DNA from: Zancudomyces culisetae | Taxonomy: Eukaryota > Kickxellomycota > Harpellomycetes > Harpellales > Legeriomycetaceae | Assembly (NCBI GenBank): GCA_001969505.1 | Contig: LSSK01000008.1 | Location: forward strand, 1-64,000 | Direction of reading: 5' to 3' | DNA: 64,000 nucleotides | In this document: positions 11,601 through 22,044 of the stretch, piece after piece | Layout of the letters: each line of letters begins with the position of its first letter | How positions within the stretch are numbered: the first letter of the stretch is position 1 | Notes under the pieces: generated by a model | The model's input: only the letters and a program-made list of their open reading frames with translations | Databases searched by the model: none | Told to the model about the DNA's origin: nothing | Translations under genes and position numbers: made by a program

Positions 11601-11828
11601 GAGAGTCAGCCATCAGCTGCATCGGGATCAGGGCAAGTGACCCAATTTATTGATGTACAAGATGACAAAAGTCGTGTTCAAGGCAGTAATATTGAAGTTA
11701 GGAGGCTGGAGAAAGCGCTTTTGGAACGCAAATCGTTATATACTCAATGGACACGTAGATTGCTGGACATTAAAAATGAGCTCACCCAAGTTGAGTTGGA
11801 TCCTCAAGTTCGAGATATTTTGGTTTAG
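8640..11828 (+). CDS. peroxisomal ABC half transporter, ABCD (ALDP/Pxa) family, with long C-terminal extension
   Basis: Single-exon ORF of 1062 residues from ATG. ABCD proteins dimerise in the peroxisomal membrane and import very-long-chain acyl-CoA for beta-oxidation. A basic N-terminus with one hydrophobic segment precedes a polar E-rich insert (about 85-150). The ABCD membrane domain follows (about 150-480), with an EAA-like NAEEIAFYRGQDREKE. The nucleotide-binding domain has Walker A GPGGVGKTS (about 570), LRDQIIYP, signature LSGGERQRICMARMFYHHP (about 670), Walker B FAILDECTSAVS (about 688) and a switch His in ISHRS. The Q-loop position reads YIPNRAYL, with Asn where ABCD1 has Gln (YIPQRPYM). 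About 320 extra residues follow: Ser/Gly-rich disorder, a His-Gly-Ser cluster, a Gly run, and a terminal coiled coil (EVRRLEKALLERKSL). Whether it is Pxa1- or Pxa2-like cannot be decided. Confidence 0.92.
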   Translation: MDLIRNKKGGITNSNTFLLVAASVSAALLVTNYRQHKQTTDKVKRNMSFSDRVLSSTSFRSFRQFRNAGLSETEKKFEQDAQLFFELGEEEEEEEEEMREGREGGENIALSKKRDRSASRNGVRNEQNQSGTSISNGDQKMLSRRPGSVDKRFLLQLRAIFKILIPTLKSKEVAIIVLHTLFLVLRTWISVLIAELDGRIVKYLVQGRGKRFLGGLVSWFAIAIPATYTNSMIRYLESKLSIAFRTRLTEYINKLYLNDRLTYYKMLNLSSKVQNPDQYITVDISRFCLSLAMTFSSIGKPVLDMIIFHIQLVNSLGVMGTGSIVLFYLLSVVGLRKLIPSFGKLVASQTVLEGQFRAAHSRIITNAEEIAFYRGQDREKENVESTFEKFMQHLEKISKLRFRHVVVEDMVVKYVWSALGYILCALPFLGGEKVVKGGSTASAKRMQLFITNKRIMVNISEAGSRLMYSARQVMELSGYTERVFKLLHTLYSLRVDYYGEPTKRRGTAKLRGNDYTLVGAKGIVYEDIESIKLTQVPIVAPNLNPQKPGTVLVQPLVWHVKQGDHWFVKGPGGVGKTSLMRVISGLWPVYSGVLEKPEGREVAYIPNRAYLCIGTLRDQIIYPHSVTEMQENGCTDANLLEILEVVSLDYLPAREGGLDVVKEWSDVLSGGERQRICMARMFYHHPMFAILDECTSAVSTDTEGRIYEYAKSIGITLITISHRSVFANYHDYVLRLGDVYASSTPSLGVVPGDEGENNGVYGTSPSADAYKRSLDKLSETMGVAYSSLGVVTSNNMGVLGDATGKGAEDSFAGPAWSDAELVALDEEIESNLLSSQQGKGKSINANGETGSPNSSNNSFGDDEREGEEGYVKRGRSYHRARDNGHGHSHSHGINTEQKKYRSVGRSEYSGSVTGNRQRTQTKIRRNRSGGRIGGGGGGGGGGGDGVAWQTAKLMNTKQINSGGGQREKGEGEGEATATVKQSADGENESQPSAASGSGQVTQFIDVQDDKSRVQGSNIEVRRLEKALLERKSLYTQWTRRLLDIKNELTQVELDPQVRDILV

Positions 11829-12059
11829 AAAGTCTAAAGAACTCCTTGCTGGCTAGGTTATGTATTCTTTTTTATCTTTATTTATTTTGTAATTTTGCTG
11901 TACTTTTTGATACCAAAATCAACATTATAGCTATCAAAAGTAAAATAACAATACTATTAATACAATGAATGAATCTCTTCATTTCGTTTCTTTTTAGAAC
12001 TGAAATATGGTTACTCCCTAATAAAAGCAACATATTTCTAATTGGTTTTCCAACTTGGT

Positions 12060-12071
12060 GGGGGGGGGGGG
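12060..12071. repeat. G12 homopolymer
   Basis: Twelve consecutive G residues just beyond the stop of the minus-strand gene at 12086, in the short convergent spacer. One of several G/C homopolymers in this AT-rich window. Confidence 0.9.
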
Positions 12072-12085
12072 TTCATACTTATCCA

Positions 12086-15000
12086 TTATCGTTTTTGAGG
12101 TTGTTTATAAATGTTATTATTGGGTTGGGATACAGGAATCGCGTTTCTGGAAAAGTTGTTTGGTTTTTTGGAATATTTAGAAGCAGACGAAAAGTTGGGA
12201 GTGCTTGGTATGGTCTGGGTTGGTTTTGGTGGGATAGCTGCAATGCGAGTCTGGTTTGTATTTGTTCTTGGGTTTATTTGCCTAGAATTAGCACCAACAC
12301 CTGTACCCAAAGCACCAGAGGTTGAAGTTGGTATTGGAGCTGATGCTGATGCTGAGGTTGTATTAGTGGATTGTTTGGGTTGCTGTGCAGTGCTTTGTGG
12401 AAATCGTCGTGGCGACGAGTACATGGGTGATAACGGAGAACTCCCAGTGGGTCGGAGATGAGGCGAGATCAGATTTGACCGAGAGGTGTTGATCGATGAA
12501 GGTGAAGTTGTTCCGTTTCTGATGGCGCTTCTGTAGTAATTAGCTGGCTGGATGGGGTGGTGTGAACGAAGCGAACTGGTGCTTGTTCCCAGACTGCCAC
12601 TAGCGAGTTTTTTGATGAGACTTGGCGCACTTCCAAAGTGATTGTGGTCGAGTCTGGAGGTAGAGATTGGCGGTATATTTTCATAACTTTTTGAAGGTCC
12701 AGTTTGGTCAAGATATCCTGGCGGTGTAAAGTCGCAAATGTCTCTGATTCTGGAGGCTCTGGAAATTCTGGTTTGTTCGCGGGTTTCGGGACTGCTGGTT
12801 GATTGTGTCGAGGTTTTAGAGGAAAGGGATGTTGTTGGCGACAACCCATTGAGTACACATTTGTCGTATTCCATAGCTGGAAAGACATTTGTGTTTTGTG
12901 ACACAGAAAGCTTTGCGTCGATCATTTGGTAGTTGGAAAACACGGGCGAGGCAAATCCCTGTGGAATTTGTTTTGGATATTGGTTGTTTAGCTCTATTTT
13001 TGGCTTTGGTTTGAGCTTGAGCTGTCTGCGAGCTGTATTTGGAGTTACTGGCTTGTCAAAATTCTTGGTTTTTTCGGCATTAGCTGTTCCATATGTACGG
13101 CCAGTATTAATGATAGGCTTCGCTCCTGTTCTTTGGACGCCTGGTCGAGGAAAAGCTAATTTACCACCCCTGTTTGCACCGAAATACTCTTGACCCCCAG
13201 AATAGTTTACTTTTTTGTCTAAATTATTTCTAGACTTCAAAAATAACATACCATTGCCCAACGAAGCGTTGTCAACCTCATCTGCACCAATAGTAGAAAT
13301 TGAACAATTAGACGCATTCATATTAACTAGTTCTTCCTGTTGTAGATACTTATTCAGCCTTTCTTTTATTATTGCACTCTTATTTTGTTTTATTTCTGCA
13401 AATATCGACCTCCGTGATTTTTTCTCGCGCTTTTTTGGAATATCACTACCAACAATATCCTTCTTGTGTACTTTAGTTTCTATGCTCAAAATGCCATAAT
13501 CTCTTCCATCATATTGTAAATCCTTCAATTTATCCTGTGAAACAATTCCATTGAACCCATTATTCATCTCCTCCACTTCTTTTGCGTTAAATCCCTTTTC
13601 TTCATAAAACCCAACCTTCTTTACTTGATAAAACCTCTTCTCCATTTTCTTGTCTTTGGCCTCTTGGAAATTTGTTATTTTTCTTTCGCCTACTTTACCA
13701 AACAACGACTCGAGCTTAGAAAACCCATTCGTACTACTTTGTACCATCGAATTGACGTCTAAATATCTAAAAATATCACCTATACCCTGTTCCGTAGAAT
13801 AGTTATTTATGATATCAAAGGTAAACGACGGCGTCGTGTTTTTAACTGTATTCAGCGAAGGCAGATCTGTACCACTAGGTTTCTTCATCCTGCTTCCCAC
13901 TGCCCGTACATTCTTTCCTCTCTCCTCCATGAAATAATTCCCTTTCCTCTCTCCACTTTTCAATGTGCTTGGCAGATTGCTAAGCATGCGTTCTGTCACT
14001 TCTTTTTCAGTGATAATCATATTTGTTATATCCTTTTTCTTCATTCTTTTTTGTTCATCAACATAACCTTCGTAGACTTTAACATTGTTACTGTCAAGTT
14101 TTATTTTTCCGTCAATAATTCCATAAATCTGAAACTTGATAACTTTTTTCAGTGCGTAATTTCTAATTCTTTTACTTTCAAATATATCATTGCGTAACAC
14201 ATCATCAGTCGTAATTAGCGGTTCAGTTTTATTTTCAAACATAATTTCGTTTATCTTTTCGTGGATCTCCGGTGGCTCTTCATTAAGTAGAAACCCATAT
14301 GACTCGTTGCTCCATCCATAGTTCTCCAATATGCTGGACCAGCTATTCACACTTTCTGTCTTGTTTGCATTGCGATTGACATCAAATTCACCTTTAAACA
14401 TTCTGAGATACTCTATCTCCCTCTCGTCATTCTCCTGGTCTACACCACTCAGTATGCTTTGTCCTTCTTTAACCCTTCGACGTTCAGAACTACAGTTCAA
14501 GAGATAATCGCTCTCTTTCAACGTTTGCCTCCTACTATGAAAAAACGGTGTTTCTGGGGGACTTTCCAAGAGGTAATAGTGATCTCTCGAATGGCGTTCA
14601 TCCGATCTTAGTACCAATGTACCCTCGTCGTTGCTCTGTGAGTAGATGTTTCCTTCGTTCGCACCTTCTTTGTTCTTAATTTCATCCTTGTTTCTGATAA
14701 ACCTTTCAGACAGTTCTACCTTTGGTTTCTCCACCTCTTCTGCCGCGGAAAAAGTCTGTATAAACGTACCGCTGCTGCTATTGGAAGTTCCGCTCAATGT
14801 ATTGTATTGTTTCACCATCGAATTCACTGCTTTCAGTGTATCTGCTGCTTCTATTTCTAGCTGTGCACTATTTCGGCTTATTTGCTCAACCATTTCCTCC
14901 AAGTTGTTCAACCAAGCCTTCTTGTGTTTGTTATTCTCAATATCATGAGATATATAGTCTGGTGAATCTCGAAGACTCAATTTTCGTGGCTTTATTCCTT

Positions 15001-15097
15001 TCAATGGGTTCATGGGATCTACTTCTGTGTTCTCACCAACAGTTTCGCCCTGGTCAAGATTCAAGTAGTCCCAATATCCCTCTGAGTCGTTTTCCAT
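12086..15097 (-). CDS. large, mostly disordered protein of unknown function
   Basis: Single-exon ORF of 1003 residues from ATG at 15097; I do not recognise it. The N-terminus is acidic (MENDSEGYWDYLNLDQGE). A short helix with coiled-coil character follows at about 55-95 (AWLNNLEEMVEQISRNSAQL). The middle (about 250-560) is rich in K, E and N, with some ordered-looking strands, for instance RNYALKKVIKFQIYGIIDGK. From about 640 to the end it is a basic, Ser/Thr/Pro/Asn/Gln-rich disordered tail. That composition is common in fungal nuclear, cytoskeletal or signalling scaffolds, but no function can be assigned. Its length without stops and consistent codon use make it a real gene. It converges on the ABCD gene, with 257 nt between the stops. 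Confidence 0.8.
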   Translation of the reverse strand: MENDSEGYWDYLNLDQGETVGENTEVDPMNPLKGIKPRKLSLRDSPDYISHDIENNKHKKAWLNNLEEMVEQISRNSAQLEIEAADTLKAVNSMVKQYNTLSGTSNSSSGTFIQTFSAAEEVEKPKVELSERFIRNKDEIKNKEGANEGNIYSQSNDEGTLVLRSDERHSRDHYYLLESPPETPFFHSRRQTLKESDYLLNCSSERRRVKEGQSILSGVDQENDEREIEYLRMFKGEFDVNRNANKTESVNSWSSILENYGWSNESYGFLLNEEPPEIHEKINEIMFENKTEPLITTDDVLRNDIFESKRIRNYALKKVIKFQIYGIIDGKIKLDSNNVKVYEGYVDEQKRMKKKDITNMIITEKEVTERMLSNLPSTLKSGERKGNYFMEERGKNVRAVGSRMKKPSGTDLPSLNTVKNTTPSFTFDIINNYSTEQGIGDIFRYLDVNSMVQSSTNGFSKLESLFGKVGERKITNFQEAKDKKMEKRFYQVKKVGFYEEKGFNAKEVEEMNNGFNGIVSQDKLKDLQYDGRDYGILSIETKVHKKDIVGSDIPKKREKKSRRSIFAEIKQNKSAIIKERLNKYLQQEELVNMNASNCSISTIGADEVDNASLGNGMLFLKSRNNLDKKVNYSGGQEYFGANRGGKLAFPRPGVQRTGAKPIINTGRTYGTANAEKTKNFDKPVTPNTARRQLKLKPKPKIELNNQYPKQIPQGFASPVFSNYQMIDAKLSVSQNTNVFPAMEYDKCVLNGLSPTTSLSSKTSTQSTSSPETREQTRISRASRIRDICDFTPPGYLDQTGPSKSYENIPPISTSRLDHNHFGSAPSLIKKLASGSLGTSTSSLRSHHPIQPANYYRSAIRNGTTSPSSINTSRSNLISPHLRPTGSSPLSPMYSSPRRFPQSTAQQPKQSTNTTSASASAPIPTSTSGALGTGVGANSRQINPRTNTNQTRIAAIPPKPTQTIPSTPNFSSASKYSKKPNNFSRNAIPVSQPNNNIYKQPQKR

Positions 15098-18000
15098 ATT
15101 ATATTTTATTCTTTGTTAGTAACATTTAGGGTTTTTGTGGATATCGTATTTTTTTCGAGGCGTAGCAGAGTGTTATCGTTATCGTAGTTATTGCAGATAA
15201 GTTAGTCTAGACTAAATAAACTGTTTATATTAATTATATTTCGTAAGCGCAAGTTAAACAAGTAGCGCATAAAGCTCGCTCTTAGTTTCACCAGTTGGAG
15301 GGGGGGGGGTACTTTTTAATTTTTCGTTTTACTTTTTATGGCAAGTTTGGAAATATTAGACAGGTAAAAAGGGAATTAACATCATTCTTATTGTTCCATT
15401 TAGAACTTTAGGATGAAATATTCTTAAAACAAAAATTTAAAACAAAAATAGTGAGATATCTTGTCTTTGTTGGGCCTTTTTTTTTGTTTAGGAAAGAGCT
15501 AATATACCGGTATTAATTTGCATTGAAATGAATATTTGATTTGATATTTCTCCTTTCGCGTTGCAAAGAAAACACACACACCCACTTGCAAAACAACAAA
15601 CTAAATGAAAACATCCTGTTTGATTTTTCACTCCCCGCATGTCATCACTTCCCACTTCCCACTCCCCGCCCCTTCATCCCACTTGCTCTGTTGCTTTTTT
15701 TCTTCCACAAAAAAAATTTCATGATTCGGTCAAAAACTGACCACATGCAATCCAGGCTCTTTATGTAAAATCACAGATATATTGGTGCCCTGTTGCTTAC
15801 CAAATTGAATTCTTTGTTTATTCATTACTAATGGTGTATCCATTTCTCCATAATTATTTATTTTGTTATTGTTGCAGATTTTCCATAGCCTTACCCAAAA
15901 CACCTTTTTTTTACTTTGAACAATAACTACAAAGTATAATATTGGATTCAATCTACGTATTATAATTTTAATGTGCCAATCACAAATTGATCATCAATCT
16001 TATTATTGTTTTGAAATATACAAGCATTTCCGCCATTTCAAGGTGAGTATTATTGCTAATCTCATGAGATTCTGCTAGTAAAATCACCCGACAATTAAGA
16101 AAAATCTATCAAAACAACCAAACATCTTTATCGGTTGTAATTATCGAATAGTTGAAAATATATGAACGGCCAGCAATTTCAAGTTTGTTTGGGCTAAACT
16201 TTATTGAACTTCAATCTGCATTTCGTTTTTTATTTGACCAGTATATCATCTGCTCGATATCCTTGCAAAATATATCTCATACAGGTTCCTCAATAGCCAT
16301 CCAGATCAGCTTCATGAACAATAATCCGCTAAAACAATTTACCCTTGTGCCTTATTATATACATGCCGAAATTAGTGAAACAATAATAATAGACGCGGAA
16401 ATTATTTGTTTTGTTTTCAGGTGGTACGACTGAGTCTCCACAGTTTTAGTTGCAGTTGACGCTATTTTCTTAAGAACTATAAAAGCCATTTGCCTTAATA
16501 GGTCCAAATTAGCTCTTTTTTCCAAATTGCTCTGAATTACGAAAAAAGCCAGCATCAAAGATAATGTAAACACATACCAATTTACCCAGTAAGTTAGGTA
16601 CATACTCACAAGTCAGGAAATAAAACTACACTTCTAGACCCACTAATCCTTCCCAATTTTCATTATTCTTCACATTATACTTTTACCTGAAGTGACACTG
16701 CCCACGCATCATCTGCTTCGTAACAAGTTTCTCAGCTATTCTGCCTTTGCCTTAAAAAGGCTTACACTATGAACAATCTGCTATACCTTTGGTTATACTT
16801 CTCGCTAAACCCAGCAGCTACCAAAAGCACAATTTGTGTCTCTTTTATCCGTGACTTTTTAAAGGATGCCACCCATATTTACACATTTTTTGCCTTGTAA
16901 TTCTCGCTTTATTTGTAATCGAATACAACTTTACGATATTTTTAAAGCCACAAACGCAACACATCATTTTCGTACTATTTTTTTACTGAAAGCAGTAAAC
17001 CGTCAAACATAAACAATAGTTAATGGTTAGATCATGTTTAGCATTTTAACACCAACTTCCATTTCCGGATGTTTCATGTAGTCACTAGCACTACAAGCTT
17101 AGAAATCGACGAATCTATCCTCAAAGTTTCTATACGGTACTTTTCGGATAACGCATCGAAAATAAAGGTCGAGATTAATTTTTGTGTACAAATTGCCATT
17201 TACGCACTGTACTATGCACCTAGTCGTTTCATTTATAAACCCCCTTCGCCTCCTTTTCTTTCTCTTTTCATAGCTGAAAATATACTTCTTGATATTCACT
17301 GTGTGTTTCAAATGCCTTTTATTTGTTTCTAGATTGATACCAGGGTTTACTTCAATCACCAGACCACCACAACAAAAGTAAAATATTCAACTTTCGTTTT
17401 GCTCCAGTTTTTTGTTCCATTCAACATATCTATTAGCCAATACATTATTTTCAGATCTTCTAATATCACACTAAAAAGGAGGGAATTAACTTTTTTCATC
17501 GAAAAAAAAAATTTAATTAAAACTTAGACCCAAATCAAGCGACATAATAACTAATCATGCAGCTATTCATTACAACATTCATATTCACGAAAGTTGATAG
17601 GGTCTATTCAATATACAAAATACATTTCTTTTAAACGGCGATTTTATTCCATGTTAACTTAATCAGAATCAGTTGTAATAATTCTCTGGCTCTTATAAGC
17701 AAAAAGAAAAAGGCTAATGTATCATGATTTATATATCCAAGCAATGTTCAACCACAAGCAAATTGAATTATATTAAAATCTACGTGTTTTTTAGGCCAAA
17801 GCAAGATATTCACCAGGATTTGTGAAAATCTAATATACAAACATTTTAGTTCATACTCACACAAAGTATATTCCAATTGCCAGAAAAAACAAAAAAAAAA
17901 CATGCACACAGAGATATTATTTCTCAGCTGCAAGCAATAAATGTAATATCAACTAAAACATGATTCTTTCAGAATTGTTTACTATTTAACTTATAAAAAA

Positions 18001-20199
18001 GTACCAGGCGATAAATACACATTACAAATATGGAGAATCGTTGCCATAAAAAGTAAATTGGGTGTGACATCTAGTGTTACTATAACATTGAGTTTACACC
18101 TCATGTATACAATGTAGAATCACGAGCCAAAAAGAGACGTGTTTATACTGCCGGCGAAGCTGTGTCTCGCCAAGGCGTCTCTTGTACAAGATATATCTAT
18201 CATATGTATAGAACTTTCACTAGTAGTAAAGTGATAATACCATGCCAAATACTCACACCGCACCAATAAATGCACCTTTCAATGTAGCTAACAAAAACAA
18301 CACCATTGATGTTGTGGTACCTGAAAATCTCTTTTTGAGACAATTCAGCTTTGGCAAGTGCGAGAGTTGTGACAATCACAGTAAGTCTTCTGACTTCATG
18401 AAAAAATGCCTTGGGTACTAACTGTGGATACTCTATTCTACACTTTACGCCCACGTGATGGAAGTAGACTAGACTAAAAATCTTAAACTGACTAAAGCTA
18501 CCAACTTTTAATACGAAGAGTGCTCATAGGGTCTAGCACATTGAAAAGTGTACAATGAATTTACATGGTCAAAAAAATAAAACAAAAAAACAACTAATCA
18601 TATTCACTATTTAAATGAGATTCTTAAGAAAAAGAGAATAGTGCGCTTGAGTATTTAATAAGAGCCTGTACTGCACAGGACACTCACCTCTTGGTCAGCA
18701 ATACTCATAACAATGAGAGCATGACATCCTTGGTTTTAAATGGTATCCTTTTTCAAGCTTGGACTACGATTCTAAAGTAGTTCTACAGGATACTTACCCT
18801 TCATTCGTTTTTTCCTTCCTCTCCACTGGGTACATGATCTGATTGTTATTTTTCTCCTTTATCCACTTTAATGAGAGCCATTAGCCTTGGGGGTGAGATG
18901 GGGGGAGGGTAAATTTCAGTGAGCTGCTAAAAAAAAGACAACTTTGTAGGAATATTCCCGATCCATCCAAAGAATTGCAAGTAAAACAAATAGTCATACC
19001 TTGATTCGCCCTTGTACTACAACTTTTTGTAAAAGCTGACGCCTATACCATACAGGTAACATTCATATAACTATATTTCAATAAATTGTGACACTAATTA
19101 GCAATTAGTAAAGCATTTGAAGTTGCAATTACGGTTACCATTACTACAAAGCTTCTTTATGCTTGCCAAAATCGAATATTTTCACCAATTAAACTGCTGT
19201 GATACCGCATATCAACTTTTTCTCCCCCTAGATTCGTGGTTTACTGATTTTTTTAACGGGATTAATTACAAAACGCGTTTTTTGGTATGGCATTTCCATC
19301 TTCCAAACTGATGAAGACCATAAGCTCTAATGGCCACAACCAAGGACTGCGCAAGTATAGCTTATAAAGTCAAAAAGAAGCTAATGTGTGACAAGTGTTA
19401 TTAGCATATTAGTATTATCCAAAGGTATTAGTGCTGCTCTAGTGGTGTATTTTCCAGAGAATAGTCTTTTTTATCCCATCTAAACAACCAAAAGTTCCAT
19501 ATATCAATACTGTTGGGGGGACCAACAATTAGTGGGTGTACTAGATACAACGCAAAAAATTCGGTAGATAGTTTACCTTTCACATCAAAACCTAATACCT
19601 TATTTACTGAGATAGTATTTGAAAAAGTTCATACAATCACAAGAATCAAATTGAGAACTGGCAAGAATTTATTTGCAAATTAGTTCCAATGTGAAAAACT
19701 GATTTGGTTGGGATAGCACGTTGTAGCTTACATCGCTCACTAATAAACACGTAAATAATTAACAAAAAACGCTTGGGTAAAGTGGCTTATTTAAAAAAAT
19801 AAATCAAGACAAAGATGTACCGATTTAATGTTTTATATAAACTTCTCTTAATATTGACTTCTATTCTTTTGTTTGCTTCCTTTGTCCTATTTTTTTTCGT
19901 TTTCTCTTTTAACTTTTTTTTTTGTTAATATAATATAGTCGGATTTAAAACACTCTACCATACCATTTAAAACAGCATTACTAGCAAAACATCGTGACAC
20001 CTGCACCATTCCCAACAAGTATTTACCACCTAAACTCAAACAAATATAAAGATGGTGTATAAAAGGATTTCCTTTATCTTTTGCAAATAAACTACAATAT
20101 TTTTCAATGTATTAATATAACACAACAGCGCTATTTAATGAAAAACAGTGAAACTTTTCAGAAAACAACGATAGTAAGATATAAAATTACTAAAAGAAA
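15098..20199. other. long gene-poor spacer (5.1 kb)
   Basis: A 5.1 kb spacer between diverging genes with no confident ORF. It holds a G10 tract at 15300-15309, a strong hairpin at 18132-18183, and on the minus strand several splice-donor-like GTGAGT sites (about 16607, 17864, 18257, 18687). These sites might belong to a small spliced gene, including a possible first exon ATG at 18708 (MSIADQE) joined to 18421, but no family match supports it. Confidence 0.45.
18132..18183. other. GC-rich nested inverted repeat (stem-loop)
   Basis: AAGAGACG (18132-18139) pairs perfectly with CGTCTCTT (18176-18183). An inner stem, GGCGA (18153-18157) with TCGCC (18167-18171), is nested within it. The element is a GC-rich island in strongly AT-rich intergenic DNA. 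It could be a structured RNA or a remnant of a small inverted-repeat element. No known RNA family was recognised. Confidence 0.5.
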
Positions 20200-22044
20200 A
20201 TGAAGTTTTCAGAGTATCTCTTGTTGAAACTCGGGTTTGACTATAAGGAACCAGAAAATACGGAGCCAAAAGACAAAGTAATCCTAAGAAGAAAGCCGAC
20301 ATTTCTTGGGAGTCTTTTGGGATTTAGATTAAGCTTTTTAGGTGGTCGTAGTTCAAAACCCAAAGAAAGAGAGTCTGTTTGCAATGCAGACAATAACTCA
20401 CAAGGACATAACGATGGTGGGGATACATCTAGGTCGCCAACAATACCAACTATTGGCGGAGACATACTATCCATTGACGATAGCGAGAAAGAGATAAAAA
20501 TAGATTCCAGAAGAATTATCGAAGGCTTAAACAAAAAGTTTGGAACTGTAGAAAACTTCAGGCACTCTAGGCTGTTTACTGATGCAATGGAAGACTATCA
20601 CAAACACATCCTACTCCTGAATAAATCAGGCAAGCAGAATATAGCTACCTCGCGTAATAAGCAAGATTCTGTCTTGGATTTGCAAGGTAATGGTGGGGCT
20701 TTGAAACATGTTAACGCGGATGATGGGAAGAGTTCATATGCGCTCAACAACGGGAGCCAAGGTCTTATGGGTGGCGATGAACCATTTTCACTTGATTTTG
20801 AAGGGTTTTTGAAAAGCTTGGACCAGCATGTTGAACAAGAAATGGTTACAACGCCAAATCCTACACATAATAATACCGAAATTGGTAGAAATGTATCCGA
20901 AAGGAACCTCTCTGGACCTTCTAATGCATCTAGTGATGGTAAGAACTCTGGGATGTCCAAAAATTCTGAAGGTGCCAATGAAGGAGTAGTTGGTACAGAG
21001 TTAAAACTAGCAGAAGACACAGCTAGAGCAGATAATGTAGATAATTCTTATGATCATGATAATTCCAATAATTCTGATAATTCTGATAACTCGGCTAATG
21101 ATGACCACATACAAATGTGTGATGTCGATGTTGACAGCCTTTCGATGATTTCCGAAGGTGAAGGCAACTACTACACAGTTAAATACCAAGAGATAATACA
21201 AGATACAGAAGAGTACTCTGAGAATTCCGAAGATGACATTAAAGAAGGAAGTAGACCTGACGATTCATCAGCACCAGGAAGCGGGGGGCGCCCTCCCAAA
21301 GAATTGAAGACCATAAACCATTTCGCAAGAAGACACCAAAATGCCGAAATGGAGCCACTTAGAGTTGTTAACCAAGTGTCTAAATCTAGCTCTATAAAAA
21401 GCGAGAGCCCAGGGATGGAGTGTGTCAATGATGAAGTGCCCACTAATGAAAAAAATGGCCATGATCAGAATAGCCTAGCCGTTGACCAGGATGAAACTAG
21501 CAACTACAAGGATAACACACTGGTTAGCAGATCTCCAAGTGTATTGGCCACTTCTGATACTCTAAAGGACGATTGTACCCTTAAGAAGAACAGCAGCATA
21601 TCTCCCTCAATCAAAAACAGAATGACCATTTTCGAACCATCAAGCCTAGCTGAGGAAAGAAAAACCCCACCTAAAAATCAATCAGCGAACGGCCATGGTG
21701 CAACTGTAGACCAATATGAAAATGAAAGTAGCGCATCTTCTCAAAGTTCTCCGAGAGTTCAGATCTATGGTTCGACGGTTTCAGGAAACAGACAATACAA
21801 AAAAGATATTAAGGAACTATTTAAAATCTTAACCGCTAGGTCAATACGATTTGAATACATCTGCATAGCCGCGGATCAAAAGGCAAGATCGTACATGAAA
21901 CGAAAATCCTTAGGAAACACAAATATCCCACAAATCTATGTTGATGGAGAGTTCAAAGGTTTCTACAAAGAAGCTGTCTTGGAAAACCAAATGGGAACAC
22001 TGAACCAGTGGTTGGGCTTGGACAGAGAACCTGAAATGTTTTAA
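20200..22044 (+). CDS. disordered protein with C-terminal SH3BGR/glutaredoxin-like domain
   Basis: Single-exon ORF of 614 residues from ATG. The N-terminus (MKFSEYLLLKLGFDYKEPE) looks ordered, and about 450 polar, acidic, Ser/Asn-rich residues follow, including Asp-Asn-Ser repeats near 280-300. The last ~95 residues form a thioredoxin-fold domain of the SH3BGR (SH3-binding glutamic-acid-rich) type: VQIYGSTVSGNRQYKKDI, FEYICIAADQKARSYMKRKS, IPQIYVDGEFKGFY and LNQWLGL. The CXXC active site of true glutaredoxins is absent (YGSTVSGN occupies the position), as in SH3BGR proteins, so redox activity is not expected. The domain usually acts in protein-protein interaction; the partner here is unknown. 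It converges on PalC, with 486 nt between the stops. Confidence 0.85.
   Translation: MKFSEYLLLKLGFDYKEPENTEPKDKVILRRKPTFLGSLLGFRLSFLGGRSSKPKERESVCNADNNSQGHNDGGDTSRSPTIPTIGGDILSIDDSEKEIKIDSRRIIEGLNKKFGTVENFRHSRLFTDAMEDYHKHILLLNKSGKQNIATSRNKQDSVLDLQGNGGALKHVNADDGKSSYALNNGSQGLMGGDEPFSLDFEGFLKSLDQHVEQEMVTTPNPTHNNTEIGRNVSERNLSGPSNASSDGKNSGMSKNSEGANEGVVGTELKLAEDTARADNVDNSYDHDNSNNSDNSDNSANDDHIQMCDVDVDSLSMISEGEGNYYTVKYQEIIQDTEEYSENSEDDIKEGSRPDDSSAPGSGGRPPKELKTINHFARRHQNAEMEPLRVVNQVSKSSSIKSESPGMECVNDEVPTNEKNGHDQNSLAVDQDETSNYKDNTLVSRSPSVLATSDTLKDDCTLKKNSSISPSIKNRMTIFEPSSLAEERKTPPKNQSANGHGATVDQYENESSASSQSSPRVQIYGSTVSGNRQYKKDIKELFKILTARSIRFEYICIAADQKARSYMKRKSLGNTNIPQIYVDGEFKGFYKEAVLENQMGTLNQWLGLDREPEMF

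Noticed and set aside
12469-12888. 139-codon minus-strand ORF in another frame
   Set aside because: Lies within the 1003-residue ORF on the same strand; low-complexity tail creates alternative open frames.
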